Part shown: in pieces, positions 37,301 through 52,400 of the stretch
How positions within the stretch are numbered: position 1 is the stretch's first letter
How the letters are laid out: the number at the start of each line of letters is the position of its first letter
NCBI GenBank assembly: GCA_933207985.1
Contig: OW240912.1
Span: forward strand, 233,372,628-233,436,627
Direction of reading: 5' to 3'
DNA length: 64,000 nt
From: Pelobates cultripes
Lineage: Eukaryota; Chordata; Amphibia; Anura; Pelobatidae
The notes under the pieces: model-generated
What the model saw: only the letters and a program-made list of their open reading frames with translations
Database searches by the model: none
What the model was told of the DNA's origin: nothing
Program-made: the position numbers and the translations under genes

Positions 37301-40276
37301 CCCTCCAAGTCAATGGCGCTACCATCTGCTCTACCTCTAAGGCTCACTGCCTAGGTGTTCTCTTTGAATCTCTATATGTTCTCTATACCCCACTCCCTCT
37401 AGCATGTAAGTTCATTGAGCTGGGCCCTCAATCCCTTTGTTCCTGTGCATCCAACTTGTCTGGTTACAAATACATGTCTGTTAGTCCACCCAGCGCTACG
37501 GAACTTGTTCAGACCTTCAGGTTGTACATGATTTTAGCAGACAAGTGGTTATTTTGATCAAATAATGGCTGTCCCAACAGAGCAAGGGTTGGCCAGGAGA
37601 TGCAATAAAAAGAGTTATTATTATTTACCTGTATTTCACACTCTGCTTTTTATTTTATTAATTTAGTGTATTTTGTCCTTAAGATTTATGAGAAATTAAA
37701 ATTTACATTTCATATAATAAAAAATAAAAAAAATCACTCTGGTTACACTCACCTAGAGCCCTTACATCCATATGACGCACTAGCTCATTGATATTTTCTA
37801 TGATAGTGGAACATTTATATTGTGCTTTCTCATACGCAATCTGATATTCAGGAAGCAGCGCTCTGAACTTTTTGATTTTTTGTAACTGTTGGTAGATAAC
37901 ATGGATCTTCTGTTCCACCACAGCTTTGTCCTGTGCAATCTGATGCAATATTTTCAAAGTTCCCTCCTTATGTTCTTCAAGAACAGTCTTCTGGTGTAAA
38001 AGATCACCTGTCAACTTTTCATGAGACTTCAGCTTCTCCTCAATGTGGCCAAGAGTTTCCTTGGCCAGCTCATGATTTTTGCCAATGAGGTCATATTGTT
38101 CTTTAGCAAGGACTGTAAAACATCTCACAAAGTTTTCGAATGTTGCATTGGTGATGTTGCCATGTGTTCCTCTTGTGGTTTTGTCATGATTGGCAATAGA
38201 AAGATGCATGGAGGATAAGAGGTGGCAAATGTTTTCTTTCTCTTCTTTGGTCAACATTTCTAATTCTCGAATGTAATAACTTGCGTGTTCTACTAGGTAT
38301 TCACTAAGGTAAAATAAATACATAATGACAAAATTACTTTTTTTAACAGCAACTAAATTCTATAGGCTGTCAATTTCATCTTGGTAAAGTGCATTTATTT
38401 GTAAGCAATGGAATTATTTAATATGAAAAATTAGTTGAGGAGACTCAACTGCTGCTGCTTACAGTTATGTTTAGTCAGCTTGAATCTGGAACCCTGCATG
38501 GGGCTTACCAAACTACCTTTCTCAAGATATCTTCTCTAAAACCAGCCTTCTGCCTGTATAGTTGCATTTTCAAAGCTCTAAGGCAATCATCTTGGTTAAG
38601 AAAATACTTGGTAATCTTAGTCATTCTGACATTTACCATTTCACTGCCTATTCATAAGTATCTAGCATCTTGATATTTTAAAATGTGTTCATGATAAATA
38701 TCAGATAAATGTTTGGACTCCATAATTTCAAGGCTGCATTTTAATTAAACATTTCAAGTCCTATTAAGAATGGCATTTTTATGTTTTACTTGAGTTCAGA
38801 AAGTAGGCATTGCAACATACATTATCTATGAAGCTTCTAAATTGATTCTAACTTCCATGCCTTTTCCTAAGATTCAGATTGCTCGCTGTCCATTAGTGGC
38901 AGGATTATTTACTGTTAATCGCTGGGAATTAAAAGTGAAATTAACATTTTAGGACACACTAACTGGGAAAAAATATCTAAGTCAGCTTTGTTTTCCATTT
39001 GGCTAAACATTGAAATTCTCTTTTAATTCCCAGCAATTCACAGTTTAGTGAATAATCTAGATTTTATTATTTTTGACATTTCTAATTTGTTTATTTAGAC
39101 AACATATTTAGATGATTGTTATGCAGCGCCTTCCAGCAAAGTAGTACTGGTTGTCCTTATGAGTTTTGGAGTGCATTACTTTGTTAAAATTGTTGTTGTG
39201 AATTAGATAAAAGTATACTGTTTTGGGATTTATAAAGGTATAAAACATCAATGTACTTTTGAAATGGCACCAACAATGAAAGTTAATGTAAATTAAGTAA
39301 ATTGTCTAATATTTTATGATAAGGAAGAAAATGGAGTAACAGTGTTATTCTGAAATACCATGGAGATATGAATAAAAATAAATTATATTCAGAGAGCAAT
39401 TTGAATGAATATTGTTTGCTATATCTGCTCCATACTTTACTCCACTAATGTTGAACATTTAAAAAACAAAAAACAAAAAAAAACACAACAACTGAATGGT
39501 GCATTGACCTTTTAAATATGCTCACCCTATTGTTAATATAATAGATGATTTTTACCACTATAATCCCTAGTAATCTGATGGGATTTTTACTGTGGAGAAA
39601 ATTGTTTTGCCCACTGCAAAATCATGTTTGGATGTCAACAAAAGGTAAAGGGGAAGACTACATCCAGTCTATGTTTTTTTACAGATCTGTCACATAGATC
39701 CTTTAAAATAACTTAAAATTGTTACTTGATTTTTGTTTTCAATTACATTTTTTTATTCCTTCATAAACATATTAAGTCACTATAGAAAAGAAGCTTTATG
39801 CAGTTGTGGGTTGATCTGATCTGCACTATATCCCTTTCCATATCTAGGTTATTCAATGTAAATATATCCATGAGCTTTAGGCTTGGCTTACCGTGACCAT
39901 TTAGGAATAAAATAAACATTTAAAGCATCAATAAGTGAATGGAATTCAAGGCACCACTTGCGAAAGACAGGTCCCGTGCTGCTCTGAATGAGAAGCCAGC
40001 GGATGTTCTGCTGAATAGCTTCAAGGAAAAGTTTCCATGCATTCTCTTTAGAGTAGGTTAGTCCAGCATTGGTTACCTGAAAAATATCACAGATCAGTCA
40101 AGTATTAAGTTAAAGGTTTACATTGAAACCTCAATAAATGGTACTAATTAAGTAAATTGTTTTAAGGAAAATGTGTACAGGAAACAAATGTCTACTAATA
40201 GAATTGATATAGTCAAAGTTTCAGAGCAGCAGAGTGAACTATTGTGGAAACCTCTAACTAATATATATCAATTGTG

Positions 40277-40343
<67 letters not shown>

Positions 40344-43300
40344 CTTTATTTTATTCTTTTTCTCTAGGCCTAGCCTAGCTTGGTATGAGACATCTATCGG
40401 AGAGCTAAGAAAAGATGCTGTTGAAATACACGTGAATTTAATCAATTATTTTTTGTTCAAGCAGTAATTACTATTTTAAGCATATCTTGAACCCCTATCG
40501 GTTGTGAAAAAATTGAGTTTACAATTACCGGTATATTTTAGCATATAATTATGTATTTCAAGTCACCTTACGCTGAACCTTGTCTGTTATATAATTTCCT
40601 AATTGTTGTTGCTCACGTGTTCCCTTTCCCCTTAGTGGCAATGCGGCTTTGTTTCAGAATTTCGGATTACATCATTACAACATACCTCATTTCTCATGGC
40701 ATTTGCTATAGTTGCTTGCTGTTCAGATGTGAAGAGATGGGACACTGATCCAAAAACAACAAACTCTGTCATATTAACCAACACTGTAGAATCTATTTCT
40801 TCTTCTGAAAGCAAAAGCAATGTTCTCTGGCCCTGTAAAAATGTTATACAGCATGTAATACCATATTAATTAACCACTATTTTAGAAGATACTTATGTGG
40901 GAGAGTAGGAGTTAATGAATATAAATCAATACTCAGCGTAAATCATTGAGCTTAATCATCAGGAAGTAGTGGGTTAAATTAATACATAATTTAAAACCAC
41001 ACAGCACCATACTCTACAAAGAATTATAAATATGAAAAAAAAAATACAAGTGGAGAAAAAGTGAATATTATCTACTCTGTCATTAAGTTAATGGTTTCAG
41101 AAAGCACTGCAATCAATGCCCATATGGAAGGCCTCATTTATATGAACTGTTTGGATGAACAAAAAGCCTAAAAATGTATATAGCTAGACCATATTGTTCC
41201 CTTATTGTTTAAGAGTAAGTCTAAGATTATTTAGCTCTCCACTGGGTTAACGAGAGTGGGTCTTTCTATAACTCAGTTAACCTATTAAATCTTTGTATTT
41301 AAAAAAAATGTCTGCTTGTAATGGTTTCATTCTAGTGGGATGCCCCACACACATTGCTGGATTTTCAAACATTTATTTCCACCAAATGAAAGACAGTGGT
41401 GGCAAATATTATCAAAGCCCCAAGTGACATTTCAACCCTCCTTCTTGAAATAGCAATTTTTCTATTTTTCTCTTGGAAGTATCAACAGTGCACTCCTCCT
41501 TTCTGCCTTTTGATTTGATCGATATAGATGTCTTAAAATTCCAGCAGAGTGTAAGGGACATTTATGTGCAATATTATGGGTATGATATAGAGTCCAAGCA
41601 CTGCAATATCTATGGTAAATTTGGAATGGTGATGCTGTGTGTATCTCTAGGATAAAACATATAAACAATGAAACCTTTGCCCATAACATGTAGAATGATA
41701 AAAGAAGCTTCTAATGGTGGATCTCATGTTAAAACTGTTAAATATTTTTACCATGGTTTTAATCTTGAAGTAACAAAAAAAATTAAAGAAAAAAATATCT
41801 CATTAACTTACTCACCTTTAGTCCTGCTTTTACATAGCAGTCTACCAGCTGAGATTTGAAGTGCCTGGTTCTTGGCTCATGTTTGTCTGCTTTGTTGTAT
41901 GATCCAAGTTGAACCACACTGAATCCAGAAAGGTGTGCTGCCAGCCGGGCTAGAGAAATGGTGGATCTGACACAACCCTCTCCACACAGCATTGTATGTG
42001 CACTCCCACGAGGGCTCCGTAAATTTCGAGTTAAGCGGCACAACAGTTCTACAGCAGACTGAGGATATCAAAAATAAAAGTGCATAACAAGAAAATTCAG
42101 AACACATTATGTAGAGTGGTGCCAAACTGATATTTAGAAATGCTTTGGGAAACACACAAGTGTCTCTATTCACAAAACTGGAAATTTAAGAGAATTGACA
42201 AGGAAACTGAAAACTGTAGGAAAACCAACTTTGCTTGAAAAGTAGCTGAGTTTTAGAATTCTTCAAATTGGGACTCAAAATCTACAATTCTCTCATCAAT
42301 TCTCCACAATTTTTCCTTTAGCAAACAAAACCAGTGTTTTTTCAATGTTGATTGCAATGTTTTTACTGTGAATATACAACTTTACATGTTTTAAATGTAT
42401 TTCTGTGTGTATAAATACATATTTTATTTGTTGCTACAGAAGGATATATTCATAATGATGTACTCATTATAAGCATAATTAACACCTATTTCACTGATAA
42501 AAATAAAAATTGGTATATGAAACCAACAGTACATATGCTTTTCTTTTATAAAATCTGGAAAACATAAATATCTGTTACAACATGAAAATATTATGTAAAT
42601 AATGATGTGTTATTTTTAACGCAACCTTTTAATATGCTTCAGTTTGTCAAACTATAACAGCATAAAATCTATTTTCTTTTATCAGTTGGTTCTACAGAAT
42701 GTACGTATTTGCTAAAGAGGTTTACTCATCAGTATAATATTTGCCATGGATATAGAGCTAAAAATTTAAATCTACACTGATTTCTAGGTCTCTTTATCTA
42801 TCTACATTTTTGCTTTTGATCACGTATGATCAGTAGCTTGAGTGATACATTTCCTTGAAGTTATAAGGAACTTTGAATTTCTTTTCTTCATTGATAAACC
42901 CACAATGAGCAATAATGCATTAAATATCTTATGAAAATTGTATTAGTGCTCATTTTCTCAGTTAAGCACTTCCAAAGTGTGCAAAGATTTTCTAATTGTT
43001 GCTTTGTAAATCCCCCTTTCCCCCTTTTCCCTGGTGTCATTTTCACTCTGTAGGGATATGATTTGCCCAGCCTTGGTTCTTTCTAATCTGTCCTGAATTT
43101 CTGAAAGATTGTAAATACTGACCTTTCCTAGCTCCCCCCCACACAGTGGAGCACCTTTGTAGGCCAAATGCAGGAATTCATTGTAGCAACCTATGAGATG
43201 GAGGTGGGGGGGATCTAAGCAAACTACTAAGATTCTTTGTAGGCTGTAATAGCAATCTGCAATGCCCTCTATTATTTTGTGTAATTTTACTTACTATATG

Positions 43301-46300
43301 AGGGCATCATGCTATCTCTGAAATATTAAAATGTAATCTAGTCTCTGAAACTTTTAAACATATTAATACTTATTTATTACTACATTTGTAAAACATATCA
43401 CCGATAGACATTGAATGGGGAAATACTAAACATAAGTTATTTTTCTTTAGGGGAGCTCTCCATTTTTTCACCAACAAATATGACCAGCAATTACCAAAAT
43501 TAACGAATATTAATATACATTTCCAATATTGATAATAGCTGTATAAAATATTTATTTATATTTCAAATGTGCCATTTTCTTGCAAAGGTTATAGAAGACA
43601 ACCTCCTCCGATAGATGATTACATGTAAAGGCGAAGCATATTTTTTTTATTATTATTAATAATGTAGGGTTCAGAGATAGAGAGTGTGTTTTTTGCAGTA
43701 TTATGTGGCTAGAAGCTTGAGAACACATGGCTACATGGCTGGAGAGGAAGGACTGACTTATTCTAAAACTAATAGATAATAGTTTTTGTTTAATATTTGC
43801 TAAGTTTATATTCCCATTAGCTTCAAGTTTGGGTTTGCACAGCCTAGAATATGCTGAAAATATAAAATGTTCTATTATTCCATTTACATTGTATTTGAAC
43901 TCAGATGAGTGCATACAAAAAAATGCACTCATCTGAGTGCATGCACAACCAACATGCACAAACAAGAGCAGAAGATTTGGTAAATTTATTTCTACTTACC
44001 CTTACTTTTCACCTCTGTGACCAACAAAAAGGTGACTGCCCCTCTTTTAGACAAACATTGCCAAGAATCTACTGCACTAGTAATGGACAGCCAACATATT
44101 TATAAAGAGTTCAATAAGTATAAAACAATAGCAAATCACATGCAAATGCATAGGAAGCCTAACAAATTAACAGATTTAAAGTGTAACGGGTCTTAAAACG
44201 CATACCATCTCTCCAGTCTGGAAAATAGAGAGGGACGCCTGTGTCGCAAATTCAATTGACAAAAGATTGTATTGAGTCAAATAGATCAATAAGTCTGTTT
44301 CAAGTTTTTTCCTAGCTTGTGCACAGTTGTTTCTTAAATAATGGATGAACCAAACTATGAATGACAGAGAAACAAATTGCAGGAACAAACCTTGTAAAAA
44401 GTAATGTTCATTCTTGGATTGACTTTGTTGTATTCTCTCAGTGCCTCTGCTAATAACTCCTCTGTGTGGCTAAAATTAAATGTTTGCTGGTAGCCGTCTA
44501 AGGTTTGAATGTTTGTCTTTCGGAACAGATTCATCTCCTGCTGCTTAGCTACAGTAGTTATTAAGCCACCATCATCTTCCACAATGTTACTAAACAAGGG
44601 CTGGTGAGGACTGAGAATGATCTGCAACTGGAACAGATAAGATATGCAGCAAATAATTATTTGTTAAAATGTGTACAAAATAGCATAGTGATTGTGACTT
44701 TGCTATAAAAAATATTAGCATAACATTTATTTGAAGTAAGAGATGCATATAAACATATAACTCAGCAACTTTGTGGATGGATTAGTTTCAGAGAAACTTA
44801 AAAATTTAATTTATGTAAATTTACACAATTTTTATTTTTTGTTACATATTTTTACATCCTTTAAAAAAAATATTTGGGAAATGTTATAGTTCACTCAGGG
44901 TCTGAAACTAAAACGCAAAAATGCTATTTTTCTCACACACACAGTAGGTGTAATATAAATATATAAATAATAATGGTCAAATACCTTCTTATAGGAATTT
45001 GCAAAGACCCAGAAGGCATTGCCAGCAATGTGGCCTATTAAAAATTGCAACATTATATAATAAGCACTTTTGCATTTGAGCATAATACCCACATTAAATA
45101 TATACAGTTAAATCACATATTTCTCAAAGAAAAATCATTAAAACTACTATAGTAATCTGTATCTCTGGATCGGACTGCTAATGTAATACTGACAGTGAAA
45201 TTGTAGCGTGAATGTCAATTTTAACCACAAGTGAAGGTGAAAAAACATAAAATAATAAAAATAAAAGTGATTAATAGATGAAATAAAATAACTTAACTTC
45301 ACTGTATAATTCAGCCTCACAATTAGGTATCTTTAACGCTCCAAAATATGTATACACACAAATAAAATCTACAAAAAGAAAGCAATATATAGTACAATAT
45401 TGATAATATAACAATAATTTCTATGCTCTAAATTGTTGCACTCTAATCTAATGCACTCATAGAACGATTTACATTCAACTTTCTTGTGAGTACTATTATT
45501 TAAAATGTAGAAATTATTGTAATATGTATTGTTTTTTGTTTTTTTGTAGTTCTTTTTTTCAGTCAGATCCCATTTTCTTTTTGTGTATACATATTTTGGA
45601 GTGAAGTTGTAGAGTTAGTTCACTCCTCCCTCTCTCTGACTGTAGTAATGATATGACTCACTGAAACTTCCTGTACTGTTTGAAAGTAGGGTGTCAGCTT
45701 ACATTTTCAGTAATTTTATAGCCATTGTATTAGTGACTAATGGCTTCTTGCAGATAAATTCCATTCACTACATCCTGGTAATCATAACTATAGTATAAAT
45801 GAGGGTATGGACTAGATTTCCTACTGCCAAATACTTGAAAATAAAAACTTTAATACTCAGTTCAGCTCTTGATAGGGTAATGGTTACTTTGTTGCGGTTT
45901 AGAGGGATTTATATTTCCATTCGCTACTACCCATTGGTAAATGAAAATGTAGCTCTGAGTGAGCGGACAAGCACTGTAATGGATCATATGGACTGTAGTG
46001 GGGGGCATAGAGGTTGTAATTGGGGGGTATAGACTGTAGTGTTTGTTTGTGGGTCTAATGAGGGATAGGCTGTAATGGGAAGTTATGGGCTGTAGAAGTT
46101 ATAATGTGAAGGATAGTGGCTGAAGTCAGGAAATAGGAGTGTAGTGGGGAGTTAGGAACTGTGGTGGATGAATAATGGCTGCAGTGGGGGGTTGAGGGCT
46201 GTAGTGAGAGGATAGGGGCTGTAGTAGGGGGCAAGGGTGGATTATAGTGGTGGGATAGGGGCTGTTCAGGGAATGATAGGGGTTATAGTAGGTAACTTGG

Positions 46301-49300
46301 GACTTAAGTAGGGGGAATATGGGCTGTAGTGGGAAAATAGGTGCTATTAGAGGGTATAGAAGCAGTAGTGGTGCTATAGAAACTGTAGTGGGGAGACATG
46401 GGGAATAGAGGTTGTAGTGGTTGGGTAGGCGCTAAAGTCGTGGGTTGGGGGCTGTAGTGATTGGAATGGGGGTTATAGTGGGGGAATAGGTGCTACAAAA
46501 CTTGCTACATTAGGATTGGGAATGAGAGGAAATTAAAAAAAAAAAAAACTACCTTTAATTTTCCATTAATGAAAACTCTCTGTACTCTGCTTACAAATAG
46601 AGTACAAAGAATTGTCATTAATGGTACATTTTTAACCTGGACATAAGTGGTAAGTGGTGTACCTCGTGGTTCTGTTCTAGGACCACTTAAATTAAACAAT
46701 TTATAAATTATCTGGAAATAAGTATTGAAAGTCATGTCAAGTGTTTGCAGATGACTCAAAACTCTATAAAGTAATACAATGTGAGCAAAATATTAGTTTG
46801 CTTCAAAGGGATTTAGATAGATTGGGGGACTGGGCACTCTAATGTACAATAATGCAAAGTTATGCATTTTTTAGACATACTTTCACACATAGTGAGAGTA
46901 AATAAGGTGTAGGGGTTAAATACTTCAAACAGGCTTTAGTTGGCTATGGGACCTGGGAGCACCTAATATGTAATGTAATTATTTTTATTTTTTCTGAATA
47001 TATATTTATTTATTAAATTATTTGTTTTATTCAGATTCTATTTTCAAAATTATTCAGAAAACAATTCATGAACTTTTCAAGATTACTTCAAGTTTTTCAG
47101 CACAAACGCACATTACGCTTGAAGGGATCATTTGAAGCAGTTCAGATGGAGTTTGGCTCCATTTGGAGGCTGATGCATTTGGACAATTAACTCTGAAATG
47201 ATTCACCCAAATAACAAAATAAATAAAAAAATATAATTGAAAGGCATTCCAAAATGTGACATATCCTGTTATAATTTTTCAGATTTTCATATGATATATA
47301 TATATATATAATTGAAAGGCAAGACAATAATTCCAAAATGTGACATATTCTTTGTTACAACTTTCCATGTTTACTTATGTGTTTAGGATTATTTTTGTGG
47401 TGCATTTTGTTAATTTTTACATGGACAATTTACATCACACATCCACTTGATTATGATTAAAAGCGTCTATACTTGTATTGCTATACATGTATATTTGTTT
47501 AAGTAAATTTTTATTCATTTATTTTAATGTATACGTTTCTATCATCTAAATTGACCACTACACATTGCTTACTTTTTTCCTTGAGAGAGGAAAATGTATC
47601 TATCCATTTATCTATCAGGACTTCTAAGAAGATTACATTATACTTTAGGTCAGATCAATTAATGGAAACATGTTCTTAAGCGTTCACAAACTTTTCTTTA
47701 TACGCCAACAAGTAGCCTTAGTTTTAGAACCTGATGAAGTCATACATTACACTTGCAACAATGAAAATGCAATACATCAGCTGATTATTAAAAAGAAGAC
47801 AATTGCTCAGAATTCAACTACTTCCTTCATTTAATCTTGTTTTAAAGAGTATACTACTTATTCTGTGTGCTTATCTCAGAATGTGTGTAACCATAGAATC
47901 CATTTAATTCATCAGCAAGATACTTCTGGTTCAGGCTTAAAGACCACTAGCAGGCTAACATGCAGTCAATAAATATCTTTAAGCTATTCTGTACAGATAA
48001 ATAAGAGTGGTCTGGGTGAAGATATCACATAGTATTGCTGCAGGGCTGGAATGTAGCAGGTTTAAAGATAAAGTGACCTGATATATGTAGATTCCTAGAA
48101 ACATGCCTACAGGTGGTATACACTCTTCAAGAAGAAATAATTAGCAGCATTATATGAAAGTGGAAGCCTAGGTTATTTTATTCATATCCATTTCCATATG
48201 CATATGTTTAGATAGATTGCTGTCCTTTTTCATTAATGTATCTGCTCAAAAATAGGGGTATCCATTAAGATAAATCTGTTTGGGCACTGTAGGAATTTGT
48301 CCAGCCTGAGGGCTAATATGACAAAAATGTTCACCAATTTATAGAAGTTAAATCAGAATTTGTAGTGATTTGTTATTCAAAGTCACTTTTTTTCCAATGA
48401 ACAAGTTAGCAATTAAGCAATAATGGTATAATTAAGACAAAATATCAATCAGATGCAAGCTTCCATTTGTGTCTTATGTTTCATTGTTTACTGTGCTTTC
48501 AATGACAGTATGTGATGACATACTAATGTATAAAATTATAATAAAATAACGCCCTCTATCTTGTTATGTCACTGGGTTTAAGGGAGGTAAGCAGAATTAT
48601 TTTGTGTAAAGCAGCTGTATAGCTTACACTTGAAGTATACCCCAAACTAAGCCAAGTGAACAGAAACCATTCAGTTGGCCTTCAGTCACTGACACTATAA
48701 ACAGACAGGCCTGTCTCTGATACTAAATATAAAAAGTATATAAGAGGATTAAGTTTAGTCATTTATATTAATGGTATCTTCCTTACTCTGCTGTGCTTCC
48801 CCACAGTTTTGTGTTTTTTTGGTACGTGGTGTAACCAGTCCATGTTTCCATTTTGGTTTCTTGTCTCCATTTTGGAGTTATTCCACATATGTGAGAGTCA
48901 TTTTAGTCACCTCTGGAACAGCATATTATTTTTACCTAACTTAACAAGTCCAGTATCCCTGGGATCTATTAATTTCTCCAGTCAATAAAAACACATCGAA
49001 AGATTCATTATATCTAAACCTAGGAATTTGTTTGAGTAAACTATCTGACCAAATTAATTAATGAGAACCTTTCTCAAACCTTCCAGAAAGTTGCTTATCA
49101 CATTAAATAAGTCAGAATAGCAACATCTAAAACATTCTAGTATGTGAATTATGCTATTAGACAGTTGTGATTTACTGAGGGTGTTGTGGATTCATGAATT
49201 TCAATCTAAACTAAGTACTCATCTGTTTTCATAGTTAACACGATTCTTTCATCAAAAATAACCTTTAATTTTACTTAACAAAGAATAAAAATGGCCTGTG

Positions 49301-49456
49301 TTTTGTTTTTAATATTCCTTAAACAGTTAGGTAATAACAAGCCAGAAAATTAGTTATCTAATTTGAAAAACCTGTTTGTTTTGTGATGGAAAGGGATGGG
49401 ATGGGATGGGATGGGATAGGAAGGGAAGAGATGGGAAGTGAAGGGAAGGGAAGAAA

Positions 49457-49488
<32 letters not shown>

Positions 49489-52400
49489 AAAAAAAACCTG
49501 GTGAATACATCTGCTTTGCAATGGAATACATGATTTAGACAATATCTAAAGAGTATGCTGCAGGCAGTAAATGATTTGTGATATATTTTAATGGATACTG
49601 TTATGACGGTTACTGCAAGGTGAAGTGCTTCAACACATGTACCATTTTTTATTTTTTCAAACGCTTATTTTCTTTTCAGCAAAAGAACAAATTTATGATA
49701 TGCTGCTGTATCTTATTTCATGAGTTCGGCCATATGTCCAGGGTTGGTTAACCAATTCACAGTCTTATACCATTCTTTACAGCAACAGAGAATACATTTT
49801 CCCTTTCCTTTTCACCCCTTACCCTCACTACAAATGTCAGTAATGTTCACTATCTTGCTGAATTGGGACTTATATAATATACTTTGACACTTAATTCAAA
49901 AGAAGGAAGTTCCTCCAGTACTTGTTTCAAATACAGATATTTCATGGCGTAGCCAAAAAATGATTTTTATTTTCTACAAACCACTCATTTGTTAGAAAGA
50001 TGTCAAGTTAGTGCTACCACTGCAGTTAAATTAATATTTGAATTCACAGAAAATAAATTGTATTGTTGTCCTATGTTCAAGTATGCTGACCTATATAGTG
50101 CTCTTTTTTTCCAATGTAGCATAGCTTTGTAAAGTGGCGATGCGCTAGCTCTGTAATACCCTGAAGCTGAATGATAAATCTGCTTTTCACATTTTATTAA
50201 AAGGTGCCTTATGAGAATCCTAAAAGCTGGTGTTCATTATGTCAATGTTACTTTGATTAGATCTTGTTTCTAATAACCTCAGATGATTTGTGAACAGGTA
50301 TATATGAGAGAATTTTTCCCACTTTGTCAAAATTATTTCTTGTCACAAAATTAATTCTTTTAAAGTAGTATTGAAAAAATGTATTTTGCTTTATACATTT
50401 TGGAAAATTCCAGTCAGTCAAAATAATTGACAAACTTGTCTCCAATGACAGAGAGAAAAATCTGACAGGACCAGCTTCTGGCATATGATTCATGCACATG
50501 GTTCTTGTCACATGTAATGTCTAGCACTCTGTCCTGTGTCTATAAAGAAATATTTTGAGAATACCTGAGTACAGTGCAAGTAGTTGTAGAGAATTTATCA
50601 ATGTTACTCTTTTAGCAAAAAGTGAAATTATTGATCCAGTTTGAAAAATGTTTGGAAATTACTCCAAACACTGGAAAAATGTATTACTACTGCTATGCTG
50701 TATATATAAATATATATAAAATCTTCACATATGATCCGGTGAATAACATATAACTGAATCATTAAATATATAACTGCAAATGTTTGTTAAATCGAGAATA
50801 CCTCTTCCTCGCTTGTAAATACTTTCTTTGTTGCAATGGTGTATTCTTGTAGGTATTTGTGCTGATCCACACAGCTGGACATCCGCTGTCTATATACCCA
50901 GTCACATTCATGCCTCCATAAAGGAAGGAGTATGTCAGTTGTGGTACTCCCATCTTGAGACAAGCAGATATTTCTGTAAAAATTACAGAGTAAGGTTTAT
51001 ACATTCAGATGTTCTACTTTTGATTAAAGTCGCATCATTCACTATGTACCCTACACCTTACTATGTGCTTGGTTATATTTCTATTTCATTTTCAACCCTA
51101 TAACTATCATTGCAAATAAAGAGATTATAATAAAGTATTTTGCATTGCTGTCTATTGTGAATGAATAGACTTTTTTTCTTTATTATTTGAACGATTTGAA
51201 TCTGGACTGCCACAAGGACAGTCCAGGACCAAAATACTGTCAAGACCCACTGCATGAGATACACAGCAGCCCCAGGAAGTTTTGGCCCTCAATGGGCCTT
51301 ATCACTGAGGTATAGATATTACCCTGTCATTCTCTTATTTAGGGAAATCTTAAGCAAATACACTGACGTGTAAAATAATATAACACTTAGAAGGCCCAAA
51401 GAAGGTTGAAATGATCACCTGTGGCTGCATCTCATGTGCAGAGGAAGCTTGCCTGCATTTCATATCTGATCTGCTATAGTTTGTGGGATTAGTCTCATAT
51501 GTTACAGTCATGGTTCTTACTATAATGGCACATGTGGGTAAAATTGTGCCTCTGAGTAGGAACTGACCAAAGGGCAAGCTATTATGGTATTGGCCATTCT
51601 CATATTTTTTGTTTGTTTTTCTTGGCTACATTTGCTTAGGGTCTCCTAAGCTAAAGGGTAATCCAAGTGTGGAATTCATGCTCACTATATGTATAGGGGT
51701 ATCAGTTTAACCTCAATGACAAGGTAAAAAGAAGGCAGATATGATCAAAATTAAATAATATGAGAAAATCGACAGAAGGCAGAAATTGTATATCTTTCCA
51801 TTTGAACAGTCCCTGCTTGGATCTCAAACAACTCTTTGCTCACATGTGCTATGACAGATAAAACCTAGACCTGTTGCATATCATATTGATCATTATTATA
51901 TCATACCAGCTTTTCATCATTATGAGTTTAATAAAGACAACACTGCTGAGTTACGTAATGATAATCGAGTGGTATTTAAAAAAGAAAAAAAGATAGAGAC
52001 AGAGAGAAAAGTACAAGTTAGCTTTTTGGGACCCAAACCAATCTTTCAAAATTATCTGAATTTCTGCACCAATTTAAACTGAAATAAAAGCTGTTGTACA
52101 AAAACACAATGAATGTCCAATCAATCTATTCAATAAAATAAATTTTGTGTGTGATCCTGGTCTATTCAAATTCTTTTTAACAAAAAGCGTATTAATGCAA
52201 ACTATGAAAATCATATATTTTAGGTAAAAGCAGTGCAAGAATAAACACATACATTCAGTATGGCCACGGGGACACGGAGCCACGGAGACCAAATCTTGAC
52301 ATCTAAGTGGTATAAGTGGCCTATGGAGAAGAATTTCTCCTCCATTACCTTGATTGCCTCCATTCTGTCTATCCATTCTTTAATAGTTGGTGGAGATATA

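Larger units (their letters stand above)
34239..37752. other. Intron between exons M and N
   Basis: This intron contains a hAT-type MITE, an interspersed repeat and a LINE relic, which are listed separately. A TG-rich degenerate stretch lies at about 35,925-36,110. The minus-strand ORF at 35,759-36,244 is the complement of that stretch and not an exon. Confidence 0.45.
44628..50801. other. 6.2-kb intron between exons H and I
   Basis: The largest intron between well-supported exons. It contains a G-rich minisatellite, a CR1-like LINE relic and a purine microsatellite, which are listed separately. The rest is AT-rich and without a recognised gene. Confidence 0.5.

Noticed and set aside
43552..43965. 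137-codon minus-strand ORF as an extra exon between I and J
   Set aside because: No dynein motif, and exons I and J already join without a gap.
44176..44388. Minus-strand ORF with helical sequence as a dynein exon
   Set aside because: Exon I joins exon J directly in phase and gives the expected continuous dynein block before the AAA4 P-loop. Inserting this ORF would interrupt it.
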